This document shows, piece by piece, positions 1-7,122 of a stretch of 12,646 nucleotides of DNA; the first letter of the stretch is position 1; each line of letters begins with the position of its first letter. Position numbers and translations under genes: made by a program. The DNA is from Acanthamoeba sp. SK_2022b (taxonomy: Eukaryota; Discosea; Longamoebia; Acanthamoebidae). The notes beneath the pieces are model-generated. The model did no database searches. It was not told the DNA's origin and saw only the letters and a list, made by a program, of their open reading frames with translations. The stretch lies in contig JANDJZ010001207.1 of the NCBI GenBank assembly GCA_027943245.1, forward strand, positions 1 through 12,646, read 5' to 3'.

Positions 1-1
1 T

Positions 2-460
2 TGGCTGAGCGAAGAGAAAAAACGGCAGGCGGAAGAGAAAGATAAACGTTTCTTCGATGCCGCCATCGCCTCATTGCAGCCTTACGTCACGGCGGGGAAA
101 CTCAAAACGTTTGAAGGCAATCAGGTGCTCACCCCGGGCATTTCGGCTATCGATACGCGTGGGCACACGCCAGGGCACAGCGTGTTCGCCGTCGAAAGCA
201 AAGGGCAAAAGATGGTGATTCTGGGGGATATGATCCACGTCGCCTCGGTGCAGTTTTCCGATCCGAATGTCGCCATCGCCTATGACATCGACGTCCCCGC
301 CGCCGTTGCGCAGCGCAAGCGGCTGTTCGATGACCTCGCGCAGCAAAGGGCGCTGGTCGCAGGGGCGCATTTGTCCTTCCCGGGCCTTGGCTACATCAAT
401 AAACAGGGGAAAGGTTACGACTGGCAGCCGTTGAACTATGGCGCGATGAATCCACATTAA
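2..460 (+). CDS. MBL-fold metallo-hydrolase, 3' part only
   Basis: This is the C-terminal 152 residues of a metallo-beta-lactamase-fold hydrolase. The frame is open from base 2 and the start lies outside the window. Late metal-site motifs are visible: a His in HTPGHS, an Asp in LGDMIH and a His in AGAHLSFPG. The HxHxDH motif that normally supplies the first zinc ligands would lie upstream and cannot be seen. The reading GDMIHVASVQFSDPNVAIAYD resembles a broad group of MBL proteins found in Proteobacteria, several of them exported, whose substrates are mostly unknown. The tail (GYDWQPLNYGAMNPH) is intact and ends at a TAA followed by a terminator. The family call is firm. I cannot assign a substrate, and a lactonase or beta-lactamase role should not be assumed. 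Confidence 0.88.
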   Translation, partial: WLSEEKKRQAEEKDKRFFDAAIASLQPYVTAGKLKTFEGNQVLTPGISAIDTRGHTPGHSVFAVESKGQKMVILGDMIHVASVQFSDPNVAIAYDIDVPAAVAQRKRLFDDLAQQRALVAGAHLSFPGLGYINKQGKGYDWQPLNYGAMNPH

Positions 461-500
461 TCGGCATGAGAGCAAGGCAAGAAGGCAGACGAACAATGTG

Positions 501-523
501 AAGGGGCCAGCCGGCCCCTTTTT
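501..523 (+). terminator. Rho-independent terminator of the MBL gene
   Basis: A perfect 8-bp stem (501-508 with 513-520) has a 4-base loop AGCC and runs into TTTTT at 519-523. It lies 40 bases after the MBL stop codon. The T-run on the plus strand fits termination of that gene. Confidence 0.85.
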
Positions 524-564
524 GCCGACGTTCAGAAAGCCGCTTCAGTACAGAGCGCAGGGCT

Positions 565-591
565 TTCACACGGTACGTTGTGTGTTATTTT
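565..591 (+). promoter_or_regulatory. Possible promoter with overlapping dyad in front of the AraC gene
   Basis: TTCACA (565-570, 5 of 6 to the -35 consensus) and TATTTT (586-591, 4 of 6 to -10) are 15 bases apart, which is shorter than ideal. A dyad CACAC (567-571) / GTGTG (580-584) with an 8-base spacer overlaps it. This could be an operator, for example for autoregulation. It is a reading by eye only. Confidence 0.3.
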
Positions 592-627
592 GGCCGCTGT
601 GGATAACCGGCAATCGGGTAAAAGAGG

Positions 628-1443
628 ATGGGCAATTCGGCATTTATGCATCGTTTTGACGCATTGGGCGGGCTTGAACTGCTCGTCGCGGACTTTTCAG
701 ACCATCGGTTTGACGTGCATTGGCATGATACCTGGTCGATTGGCGTGGTCCTGCGCGGCGCCAATAACAACAGCGCTAAAGGCGATGCCGACGGTATCGT
801 CAGCCGTGGGCAAGTCAGCCTCATCGCACCGGGGCAGATGCATGCCGGGACGGTGCTGGGAGAAGAGGGATGCCATTATTTCATGTTTTACCCCAGCCAC
901 GAGATGCTGCTGGACGTGGCGGAAAACATGGAGATGCCACTGCCGTCGGCAGTGAAGGGGATGCATATCGACCATGCGCCTTTCGCCAACCGGCTGTGTG
1001 AGGCCGCGACGGTATTGACCGCGGCGCAATCCAGCCGTTTCGACCGGGAGGTGGCATGGAGCCACTGTGTGGCGGATCTGCTGGCGGTGTGTTCCCCGCG
1101 GCGCGCGCCATTGGCAGATGCCGGCATCGCACCGGGCTTGCGCAGGGCGAAAGAGTATCTGCACGATAACCCGGCGCGGGAAGTGCGTCTGGAGAGGCTG
1201 GCGCAGGCCGCCGGTCTGTCCAGGTTTCACCTTTGCCGCCAGTTCTCGGCAACATTCGGCTTGTCGCCGAGCCGCTATCAGCGGCAGCTTAGGCTGCAGC
1301 AGGCGAAGGCTTTGCTATCCCGGGGTGGCGACATCGCGGAAATCGCCGTCGCCTGCGGGTTCGCCGATCAGTCGCACCTGGGCAGGGCGTTCAAGTCGAG
1401 TTACGGCGTGACGCCGCGCGGCTATCGCGATCGCTGCCTGTGA
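628..1443 (+). CDS. AraC-family transcriptional regulator
   Basis: A 271-residue one-component regulator. The N-terminal half is an AraC-type cupin sensor with the usual H-x-H pattern and following hydrophobic strands (HWHDTWSIGVVLRG, residues 31-44; APGQMHAG, 67-74). The C-terminal half carries the two helix-turn-helix motifs, about residues 187-208 (LERLAQAAGLSRFHLCRQF) and 236-258 (IAEIAVACGFADQSHLGRAF), ending in the family's GVTPRGYR. The ATG at 628 gives full length, but the purine-rich AGAGG directly abuts it. The in-frame ATG at 646 has that site 18 bases away, so neither start is ideal. The gene lies 67 bases upstream of a LysE-type exporter on the same strand. AraC-LysE pairs are common, so it most likely controls that exporter in response to its substrate. 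The ligand is unknown. Confidence 0.93.
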   Translation: MGNSAFMHRFDALGGLELLVADFSDHRFDVHWHDTWSIGVVLRGANNNSAKGDADGIVSRGQVSLIAPGQMHAGTVLGEEGCHYFMFYPSHEMLLDVAENMEMPLPSAVKGMHIDHAPFANRLCEAATVLTAAQSSRFDREVAWSHCVADLLAVCSPRRAPLADAGIAPGLRRAKEYLHDNPAREVRLERLAQAAGLSRFHLCRQFSATFGLSPSRYQRQLRLQQAKALLSRGGDIAEIAVACGFADQSHLGRAFKSSYGVTPRGYRDRCL

Positions 1444-1510
1444 GCAATATCGTTCTATCTCGCCGACTTACGGGGGCCGACAATGCGCCTATTTACGACG
1501 CGAGAAAATC

Positions 1511-2143
1511 ATGGTCATCGAATTATCCACGCTGGGTTTATTTGCCCTTTCGGCCGCCGTCTTAACGCTTATTCCCGGCGCCGATATGCTTTGCGCACTG
1601 TCCAATGCCGTCAGCCAGGGAACGAAAGCGGGGCTGATTACCGTATTGGGGGCGGTCACCGGGGTGATATGCCACGTCTGTTTTGCGATTGCCGGCGTCA
1701 CGGCACTGATCGCCTCTTCGCCGCTGCTGTATCAGCTTTTTGTCATCGGCGGCGCGCTGTACATCATGTGGGTCGGGTTGGGCATTTTTACCCAGGCAAA
1801 TGCGATTGGCCTGGAAAGCCACGGCGAGCGCAAAAGCCGCAAAAGGCTCTATTCGCAAGGATTGCTGACCAACCTGCTTAACCCCAAGGCCATTATTTTC
1901 ATGCTGGCGTTTATTCCGCAGTTTATTCGGGTGGACGCGGGCAGGCCGGGAATGCAGATGCTGATATTAGGCATTGAACTCATCGTCATCATGTTTCTGA
2001 TTGAAGTTCCCCTGGTATTTCTGGCGGGAAAGATCGCGCTGAGTATAAAACGGCGTCCGGTCATCGGGATTTATATCAATAAATGCTTCGGTGGCGTCAT
2101 TCTGTTATTAGCCTGCACCATTTTGGCCGCGCGTTTACTCTAA
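1511..2143 (+). CDS. LysE/RhtB-family exporter
   Basis: A 210-residue inner-membrane protein with about five or six hydrophobic segments, a normal length for LysE/RhtB amino-acid exporters. The signature near the end of the first segment appears as LIPGADML (residues 20-27), where the family usually has PGPD. The second family motif, LLTNLLNPKAIIF, is intact at residues 118-130. A basic loop (GERKSRKR, 105-112) precedes that motif and is probably cytoplasmic. The start at 1511 has only a modest purine-rich stretch (CGAGAAAA) in front. Family members export amino acids, homoserine lactones or related small solutes, and nothing here fixes the substrate. The AraC gene 67 bases upstream on the same strand suggests regulated export. 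No clear terminator follows before the next gene, 127 bases on. Confidence 0.92.
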   Translation: MVIELSTLGLFALSAAVLTLIPGADMLCALSNAVSQGTKAGLITVLGAVTGVICHVCFAIAGVTALIASSPLLYQLFVIGGALYIMWVGLGIFTQANAIGLESHGERKSRKRLYSQGLLTNLLNPKAIIFMLAFIPQFIRVDAGRPGMQMLILGIELIVIMFLIEVPLVFLAGKIALSIKRRPVIGIYINKCFGGVILLLACTILAARLL

Positions 2144-2170
2144 AAATGCCACTTCTCTTTTAGGCAAAGT

Positions 2171-2197
2171 TGTTCGTTCGATAAGGTTTTATGTTCG
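2171..2197 (+). promoter_or_regulatory. 21-bp-spaced direct repeat, candidate AraC-type operator
   Basis: TGTTCG occurs at 2171-2176 and again at 2192-2197, exactly 21 bases apart. Half-sites of AraC-family activators are often direct repeats about two helical turns apart. The repeat lies 74-100 bases upstream of the SDR start, with a weak -10-like TATGCT at 2204-2209 just downstream. An activator placed next to a promoter lacking a good -35 would look like this. Only the 6-base core matches well, so chance is possible. Confidence 0.35.
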
Positions 2198-2270
2198 CCC
2201 CGCTATGCTGCACGGCGAGCATTTACCGTAATCTTCTCCCGAGTTTCACAGACACTGAGGAGAATGACGA

Positions 2271-3020
2271 ATGAAACGCTTTGAAAATAAAGTTGCCCTG
2301 GTGACGGGCAGTTCAAAGGGCATTGGCGCCGCCATTGCTAAACGCCTGGCGGCGGAAGGCGCCGTGGTTTTCATTAACTATTCCCGCGGGCGTGAAGATG
2401 CCAACCGGTTGGTTAAAGAGATCAATGAGCAGGGCGGCGTCGCTTTTCCGCTGCAGGCCAATGTCGGCATTGAGGCCGAAGTCAACGGGCTGATGCAAAA
2501 CATTGTCGAGCAGTATGGTCGCCTGGACGTGCTGGTCAATAACGCCGGGGTTTATGCCACCAATAGCCTGGAAGCCTTCAGCGACGCGGAATATGAAAGG
2601 CACTTCAATTTAAATGTCAAAGGGCTGATTTATTGCTGCAAGGCGGCGGTCGCCGCCATGCCTGAATCGGGCGGCAGCATCGTCAATATCAGCTCCAGCG
2701 TGACCTCGTTTACGCCGGCCAATTCGCTGGTTTATACCGCTTCCAAAGCCGCGGTCGATTCGATCACCAAGACGCTGGCCAACGAGCTTGGCGGGCGCAA
2801 GATCCGGGTCAATGCGGTCAATCCTGGCTTGGTCATCACGGAAGGCGTGCATGACAGCGGCTTTTTCGATACCGATTTTAAAACGCACATTGAATCCATC
2901 ACCCCGCTGGGGCGCATCGGCACACCGGAGGATATCGCCCCGGCCGTGGCCTATCTCGCCTCGGACGAGGCGGGTTGGGTGACCGGCGAGAGCCTGATCG
3001 TCGGCGGCGGTTTGCATTAA
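2271..3020 (+). CDS. Short-chain dehydrogenase/reductase (SDR), classical type
   Basis: A 249-residue Rossmann-fold oxidoreductase of normal classical length. The cofactor motif TGSSKGIG is at residues 12-19, NNAG follows strand 4, and the catalytic tetrad is N115 (NVKG), S142 (NISSS), Y155 and K159 (YTASK). The C-terminal WVTGESLIVGGG is typical of the FabG-like group. The stretch NYSRGRE after the second strand has arginines where NADP-preferring members carry basic residues, so NADP use is plausible. The ATG at 2271 has a strong ribosome site, TGAGGAG (2256-2262), 8 bases upstream. The gene leads an operon with the aldehyde dehydrogenase 22 bases downstream. The likely reaction is reversible oxidation of an alcohol to a carbonyl compound that the next enzyme would take further. 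The substrate is unknown. Confidence 0.93.
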   Translation: MKRFENKVALVTGSSKGIGAAIAKRLAAEGAVVFINYSRGREDANRLVKEINEQGGVAFPLQANVGIEAEVNGLMQNIVEQYGRLDVLVNNAGVYATNSLEAFSDAEYERHFNLNVKGLIYCCKAAVAAMPESGGSIVNISSSVTSFTPANSLVYTASKAAVDSITKTLANELGGRKIRVNAVNPGLVITEGVHDSGFFDTDFKTHIESITPLGRIGTPEDIAPAVAYLASDEAGWVTGESLIVGGGLH

Positions 3021-3042
3021 TTTAGCGAAGAATGGAACAGAA

Positions 3043-4506
3043 ATGACATTAGATAAAGCCTACGGGCCACTGATTAACGGCGTATTCGAGCTGGATGGCA
3101 CGGACATTCATCCCGTGATTTCCCCCTCGACCGGGGAGCGTCTGGCGGATTTGCACTACTGCAACGAACGGGACGTCGAGCGCGCCGTGTTGGCGGCGGA
3201 AGCGGCTTTCCCCGCCTGGAAGGCATTAGGGCAGCAGGCCCGCGCTCGCCTGATGGCGCAGCTGGCGGATGTGCTGGAAAGCGATCTGGAAAGAATGGCG
3301 CAAATCGACGCGCGGGATGTGGGCCGCTGTATCAGCGAAGTGCGCCGCGATTATCAAACGGCGGTCAGACACTATCGCTATTTCGCCGCGGTTGTCATGG
3401 GGCACGAAGACAGCGGCAGAAGCATCGCGGACGGCTACAGCCTGGCGAAACGCGAGCCGCTCGGCGTCTGCGGGCAGATTATCCCCTGGAATGCGCCGGC
3501 GATCATGGCGGCGTTCAAGCTGGCGCCGGCGCTGGTGACCGGCAACACGGTGGTACTGAAGGCCGATGAAAACGCCTCGCTCTCCACGCTGGAGCTGGGC
3601 AAGATGATCGCCAACATTTTCCCTGCCGGCGTCGTCAACATCATTACCGGGCTCGGGAGCGTGGCGGGGGCGGCGCTGACCGGCAACCGCAAGGTGCGCA
3701 AGCTTTCGTTCACCGGCAGCACGGAGGTGGGCAAGCGGGTGGCCAAGGCCGCCGCGGAGCGGCTGGTGCCCGTCACGCTGGAGCTGGGCGGGAAGAGCCC
3801 CAATATTGTGTTCCCGGACATCGAAGACCTGGACGCGGTGGTGGACAACGTGACCTTTGCCGCCATCCACAATAACGGTCAGTCCTGCCTGGCGGGCACC
3901 CGGCTGTTCGTTCACGCGGACATTTACGACCGTTTCAGCGCCAAACTGGTGACGGCTTTCGAACGGGTGCGCGTCGGTTCACCGCTGGCCGAGCAATCCC
4001 GGGTCAGCTGCCTGGTTTCTGAGAAGCAGGGCGAGCGGGTGCTGGCTTATATTCGGACCGGCCTCGAGGAGGGTGCCACCCTGCTGACCGGCGGCAAACG
4101 CCGCGCCGTCGCCGGCTGCGAGCATGGCTACTTCATTGAGCCGACGATCTTTGCTGCGGAAAATGGCATGCGCATTTGCCAGGAAGAAATTTTCGGGCCG
4201 GTGCTGACGCTGATCAAATGGTCAGACTACGACGAGATGATCGCCCAGGCTAACGACAGCGAATATGGGCTGGCGTCGGGGATCTACACCCGCAGCCTGA
4301 AAAACGCCCTGGCGACCGCAGACCGGCTGGAAGCCGGGTCCGTATGGATCAACCGCTACTCGAACATTACCGATGGCACCGCGTTCGGCGGTTACAAGAA
4401 CAGCGGGATCGGCCGCGAGTTCTGCAAAGAAACGCTCAATGCCTACACGCAAATAAAAACCATCACGCTGCAGACGGATCTGCCCGCGGCCTGGTTTGCA
4501 GAATAA
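3043..4506 (+). CDS. NAD(P)-dependent aldehyde dehydrogenase
   Basis: A 487-residue cytoplasmic enzyme of the ALDH superfamily, full length. Catalytic residues are all present: Asn150 (IIPWNAPA), Lys173, Glu247 (LELGGKSP), Cys282 (NNGQSCLAG) and Glu382 (EEIFGPV). The nucleotide-binding FTGSTEVGK is at 223-231. The usual KPSE/KPAE motif reads KADE (173-176). Glu176 is kept, and in the family a Glu here favours NAD over NADP. The enzyme would oxidise an aldehyde to a carboxylate. It lies 22 bases after the SDR gene with a GGA 6 bases before its ATG, so the two are almost certainly co-transcribed and may act in sequence. Its 3' end converges on an AraC gene 39 bases away. Sequence alone does not separate betaine-aldehyde, semialdehyde, terpenoid or aromatic aldehyde substrates. 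Confidence 0.95.
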   Translation: MTLDKAYGPLINGVFELDGTDIHPVISPSTGERLADLHYCNERDVERAVLAAEAAFPAWKALGQQARARLMAQLADVLESDLERMAQIDARDVGRCISEVRRDYQTAVRHYRYFAAVVMGHEDSGRSIADGYSLAKREPLGVCGQIIPWNAPAIMAAFKLAPALVTGNTVVLKADENASLSTLELGKMIANIFPAGVVNIITGLGSVAGAALTGNRKVRKLSFTGSTEVGKRVAKAAAERLVPVTLELGGKSPNIVFPDIEDLDAVVDNVTFAAIHNNGQSCLAGTRLFVHADIYDRFSAKLVTAFERVRVGSPLAEQSRVSCLVSEKQGERVLAYIRTGLEEGATLLTGGKRRAVAGCEHGYFIEPTIFAAENGMRICQEEIFGPVLTLIKWSDYDEMIAQANDSEYGLASGIYTRSLKNALATADRLEAGSVWINRYSNITDGTAFGGYKNSGIGREFCKETLNAYTQIKTITLQTDLPAAWFAE

Positions 4507-4515
4507 GGATAAGAC

Positions 4516-4533
4516 CGGCACAGGGACGTGCCG
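4516..4533. terminator. Hairpin between convergent genes
   Basis: CGGCAC (4516-4521) and GTGCCG (4528-4533) form a perfect 6-bp stem with a 6-base loop in the 39-base gap between the convergent ALDH and AraC genes. There is no T-run on either strand, so this is at best a weak or factor-dependent terminator. Confidence 0.35.
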
Positions 4534-4545
4534 CCGCTGGCCGCT

Positions 4546-5460
4546 TCAGGAAATATGGCTGCCGATATAACTCCTTGGCGACGCGCCCATGCTTTTCTTG
4601 AACGCGGTGCTGAAGGCGCTTTCCGATTCATATCCCAGGTCAAAGGCGATCTGGGATATTTTTTCTTTATTGGCGACCATTCGCTCGATGGCCAGGCTAA
4701 AACGCCAGATGCGAATGTATTCGTTGACGCTGTAGCCGGCCAGCTTTCTGAAGCGGGTGGTGAAGGCGGTGCGCGACATGCCGGCCACGCCGGCGAGCTC
4801 GTCCAGGCGCCATTTTCTGCCCGGTTGGTCGTGTATGCGGGTCAGCGCGAGGCCGATATGTTTGTCCGCCATCGCGTAAAACCAGCCCTCACCGCGGCCG
4901 AGCGCGCCGGAAGAGAGCAGCATGCGCAGCGCCTGCGTCAAAATGATCTGCAGCAGATGCTCGGTGATGAGTTCACTGCCCGGGCCGGGATTTTCTATCT
5001 CCGACGAGAGGCGGCTCAGGAAATCCTTGATGCCGGCATTCTCCTCCCGCTGCGTTTTGATCACGATGGGTTCGGGCAGGCTGGTGATAAAGCGGAAGGT
5101 ATCGTTGATCTGAAATACGAAGCGGCAACCCACAAAGGAGAAATCGCACCCGCCGTTGCTGAAGCAGGATGAGCGGTCTTTCATCACGTGAATTTTTGTT
5201 ATATCGATGGCCGGCGCGTTAGGGTGATCAAAAATGCTGAATTCGCGCCCGCTGGATAAGATCAGCACATCGCCTTGTTCAATCGGGTAACTGTTGGCGT
5301 CGCCCGCCAGTTTAATGAAAAAGGATCCGCGCTTGGCGATATAAATTTTCATCCCGGAATAGTCGGGAAACAGCGCTTTGGTATTAGCGCTCATGTCAAA
5401 CGTCACAATTTTCTGGCTGCTGATTTTTAGCCTGGAAACAATATCGGATAGCGGATCCAT
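4546..5460 (-). CDS. AraC-family regulator with cupin sensor domain (RclR-like architecture)
   Basis: A 304-residue regulator. The opening MDPLSDIVSRL and the stretch SYPIEQGDVLILSSGREFSIFD (about 57-78) match the cupin-type sensor of AraC regulators such as RclR. Two helix-turn-helix motifs follow, about 219-240 (LDELAGVAGMSRTAFTTRF) and 268-290 (ISQIAFDLGYESESAFSTAF), then GASPRSY. Three cysteines cluster at 99, 105 and 112. The start at 5460 has an AGG 5 bases upstream of the ATG. The gene converges on the SDR-ALDH operon and diverges from an MFS transporter across 225 bases, so it could control either or both. Possible operator sequences occur in front of both targets. A redox or electrophile-sensing role is an inference from the cysteines and from the family, not shown. 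Confidence 0.93.
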   Translation of the reverse strand: MDPLSDIVSRLKISSQKIVTFDMSANTKALFPDYSGMKIYIAKRGSFFIKLAGDANSYPIEQGDVLILSSGREFSIFDHPNAPAIDITKIHVMKDRSSCFSNGGCDFSFVGCRFVFQINDTFRFITSLPEPIVIKTQREENAGIKDFLSRLSSEIENPGPGSELITEHLLQIILTQALRMLLSSGALGRGEGWFYAMADKHIGLALTRIHDQPGRKWRLDELAGVAGMSRTAFTTRFRKLAGYSVNEYIRIWRFSLAIERMVANKEKISQIAFDLGYESESAFSTAFKKSMGASPRSYIGSHIS

Positions 5461-5621
5461 TATTACCTGCTTGTCTGATGCGTTTACTGTTGAGCATAGT
5501 CGCTATTGCGCCAGGGTTATGCATGATCCCGGCAGTGCGGCGAGGTGAACGCATTATGGGTGAGGCGCCAGCCGGTGTACAGGCTATCCCGCCGTCCTGT
5601 CCGAACGATAAGAAAAAAAGT

Positions 5622-5640
5622 GCGAACGCGAAAGTTCGCG
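5622..5640. promoter_or_regulatory. Overlapping palindromes in the AraC-MFS divergent region
   Basis: CGCGAA-AG-TTCGCG (5627-5640) is a perfect interrupted palindrome. It overlaps a second inverted repeat, GCGAAC (5622-5627) / GTTCGC (5634-5639). It lies 46 bases before the MFS start. Together with CCGAACGATAAG at 5601-5612 it gives several TTCG/CGAA cores, similar to those in front of the SDR gene. It is a candidate binding site, but no convincing -35/-10 pair was found nearby. Confidence 0.35.
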
Positions 5641-5685
5641 ATCCGGTCGGGTGCTACGATCGGTATTTTCCATGATGGTGGCATA

Positions 5686-6888
5686 ATGACTTCTGACCAG
5701 ACAAACCGCAGCCAGGTGAGCCTATTGGCGGCGTTGACGATCGCTTTATTTTTTATCTTGTTGAACAGCGGCTCTCCCACGCCGTTATATCCCCTCTATC
5801 AAGAAACCCTTGGCCTGAGTAATATCGACCTGACCTTCATTTTCTCTTCCTACGGGTTTGGCGTATTGCTGGCCTTGTTTTTATCACGCAGGCTCACCAT
5901 CACCGATAAAAATGCCCGGCTGCTGGTGGTGGTGTCGCTGATGGTGGTGGTGGTGCCAACGCTGTGCTTTTCCTTTGCTCGTTCTTTGCAGGCGCTGTGC
6001 CTGTTCAGGTTTATTTCCGGGTTAGGGGCCGGTACGGCCACGGCCATCATCAACATCTTGTTGATCAACGTCAGCCGCGGTGACAGCGCCAAACGCGCCG
6101 CGCTGTTGGGCAGCCTGGCTTTGGTGACCGGCCTGGCGCTGGGCCCGGTGATCAGCAGTATTTACGCCCAGCTGGCGTTTTACCCGCTCACTTCGCCGGC
6201 GGTGACCATCGCCGCGTTGGTTTTCCTCTCCGCGATCGCCATCGTCCTGCTTTGGCCGAAGAAAGGATTGCCTGCCCTCGGCGTTGCGGACACGAAAACG
6301 GCAGAAAAGGGCGCCGGTTTTAGCCAACCGCTGTTCTATCTGCTTGCGCTGTGCGTGTTTATCTCCTGGTCATACGCCGCGCTGATCCTGTCGTTGGGGC
6401 CGACGGCCGCGATCCAGGTCTTCGGGCTCCAGTCACCCGCGGGCTTTGGCTATATCGCCACCGGTTATTTACTGGTGGCCGGCGTGGTGCAGTTCACGAT
6501 TCCGCGTTTTCTGAAGCCTGAGTTTTCTTTGGTGCTAGGGCTGATTGCGCAGGTTTTCTCCATGGTGATGATGACCATGGCGCTCGAAAGCGGTTCTGTG
6601 GCCAGCGCGGCGGTGAGTCTGGCGCTGTCCGGCTTCTCGTACGGCGCGGTTTTTGTGGGCGGTGCCATCCTGGTCAATAAGCTCTCGCTAGCGGCGCCAG
6701 GGTGGAACGCGGTGTCGAAGTTTTACTTTATCGTCTATTTGTTCAATATCATGCCGCCGGCCGCAGGTTGGCTGGCGGATAAAATAGGGGTAGTGAGCGC
6801 TTTGTTCGCCGCCATTGTCCTTTTTATGGCGATATACATCGCCTTTGCCGTGCTGGCGCTGTGGGCGCTGTTGCTGAGAAAGGCCTGA
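5686..6888 (+). CDS. Major facilitator superfamily (MFS) transporter
   Basis: A 400-residue inner-membrane protein with about twelve hydrophobic segments, a normal size for an MFS drug/solute:proton antiporter or permease. The first helix ends in NSGSPTPLYPLYQ (28-39), a motif of one MFS subgroup. The fourth-helix motif R-x-x-x-G-x-G-x-G is seen from R108 (RFISGLGAG). The loop after the second helix, where GxLaDrxGrr is expected, reads LSRRLTITDKNAR and is degenerate, while a GWLADKIG copy is kept at 361-368. I chose the ATG at 5686 because GGTGG lies 4 bases upstream and the first helix follows at once. The frame runs back to a GTG at 5545, but that would add 47 mostly basic residues without a good ribosome site. 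The gene diverges from the AraC gene, its probable regulator. Direction and substrate are unknown. Confidence 0.9.
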   Translation: MTSDQTNRSQVSLLAALTIALFFILLNSGSPTPLYPLYQETLGLSNIDLTFIFSSYGFGVLLALFLSRRLTITDKNARLLVVVSLMVVVVPTLCFSFARSLQALCLFRFISGLGAGTATAIINILLINVSRGDSAKRAALLGSLALVTGLALGPVISSIYAQLAFYPLTSPAVTIAALVFLSAIAIVLLWPKKGLPALGVADTKTAEKGAGFSQPLFYLLALCVFISWSYAALILSLGPTAAIQVFGLQSPAGFGYIATGYLLVAGVVQFTIPRFLKPEFSLVLGLIAQVFSMVMMTMALESGSVASAAVSLALSGFSYGAVFVGGAILVNKLSLAAPGWNAVSKFYFIVYLFNIMPPAAGWLADKIGVVSALFAAIVLFMAIYIAFAVLALWALLLRKA

Positions 6889-6944
6889 CGTTCCCAGCGT
6901 TGGGGAAGGGCTTTACAACCCCCCCTGGCTTTCATAAGCTTGGC

Positions 6945-7019
6945 GGCGTGTTTTGGCGCTGATGGCTGGCGATGGCCGCGCATAACAGCGGCTGCCCGGC
7001 GACTCTGCGTTAACACGCC
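6945..7019. repeat. Nested inverted repeat A
   Basis: GGCGTGTT (6945-6952) is the exact reverse complement of AACACGCC (7012-7019). Inside lies a second hairpin, GCCGC (6975-6979) / GCGGC (6988-6992), extendable by two G-U pairs. An outer stem of 8 bp enclosing an inner stem suggests a folded RNA or a decayed element. No promoter or terminator for a separate RNA is evident. Confidence 0.5.
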
Positions 7020-7046
7020 ATGTTTTACATAGGTTCAGGTAAGAGA

Positions 7047-7114
7047 ACGGCCCCATCGATGATTGCCGGCGCCCATAGAAATCGGGCGTTGCAGTGAGGA
7101 TGGGGTGATGCCGT
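7047..7114. repeat. Nested inverted repeat B (three-part stem)
   Basis: Three stems stack on one axis: ACGG (7047-7050) with CCGT (7111-7114), CCCCATC (7051-7057) with GATGGGG (7099-7105), and an inner stem of 7067-7074 with 7084-7091 (six Watson-Crick and two G-U pairs) closing a 9-base loop. A 5-base bulge and an internal loop separate them. The organisation is more like a structured RNA than a random palindrome. Confidence 0.5.
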
Positions 7115-7122
7115 GCCGGCTT

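Noticed and set aside
2204..2209. TATGCT as a standard sigma-70 -10 box for the SDR operon
   Set aside because: No acceptable -35 lies 16-18 bases upstream; kept only as part of an activator-dependent promoter idea.
3226..3915. A 229-codon minus-strand frame
   Set aside because: Antisense to ALDH, whose catalytic residues are all intact; the product is His/Arg-rich and looks non-coding.
4528..5172. A 214-codon open frame on the plus strand
   Set aside because: It is antisense to the AraC regulator, which has clear family motifs; the plus-strand product shows no domain.
5545..5685. Upstream GTG start extending the MFS protein by 47 residues
   Set aside because: The extension is basic and not hydrophobic, and has no spaced ribosome site; the ATG at 5686 has one and leads directly into helix 1.
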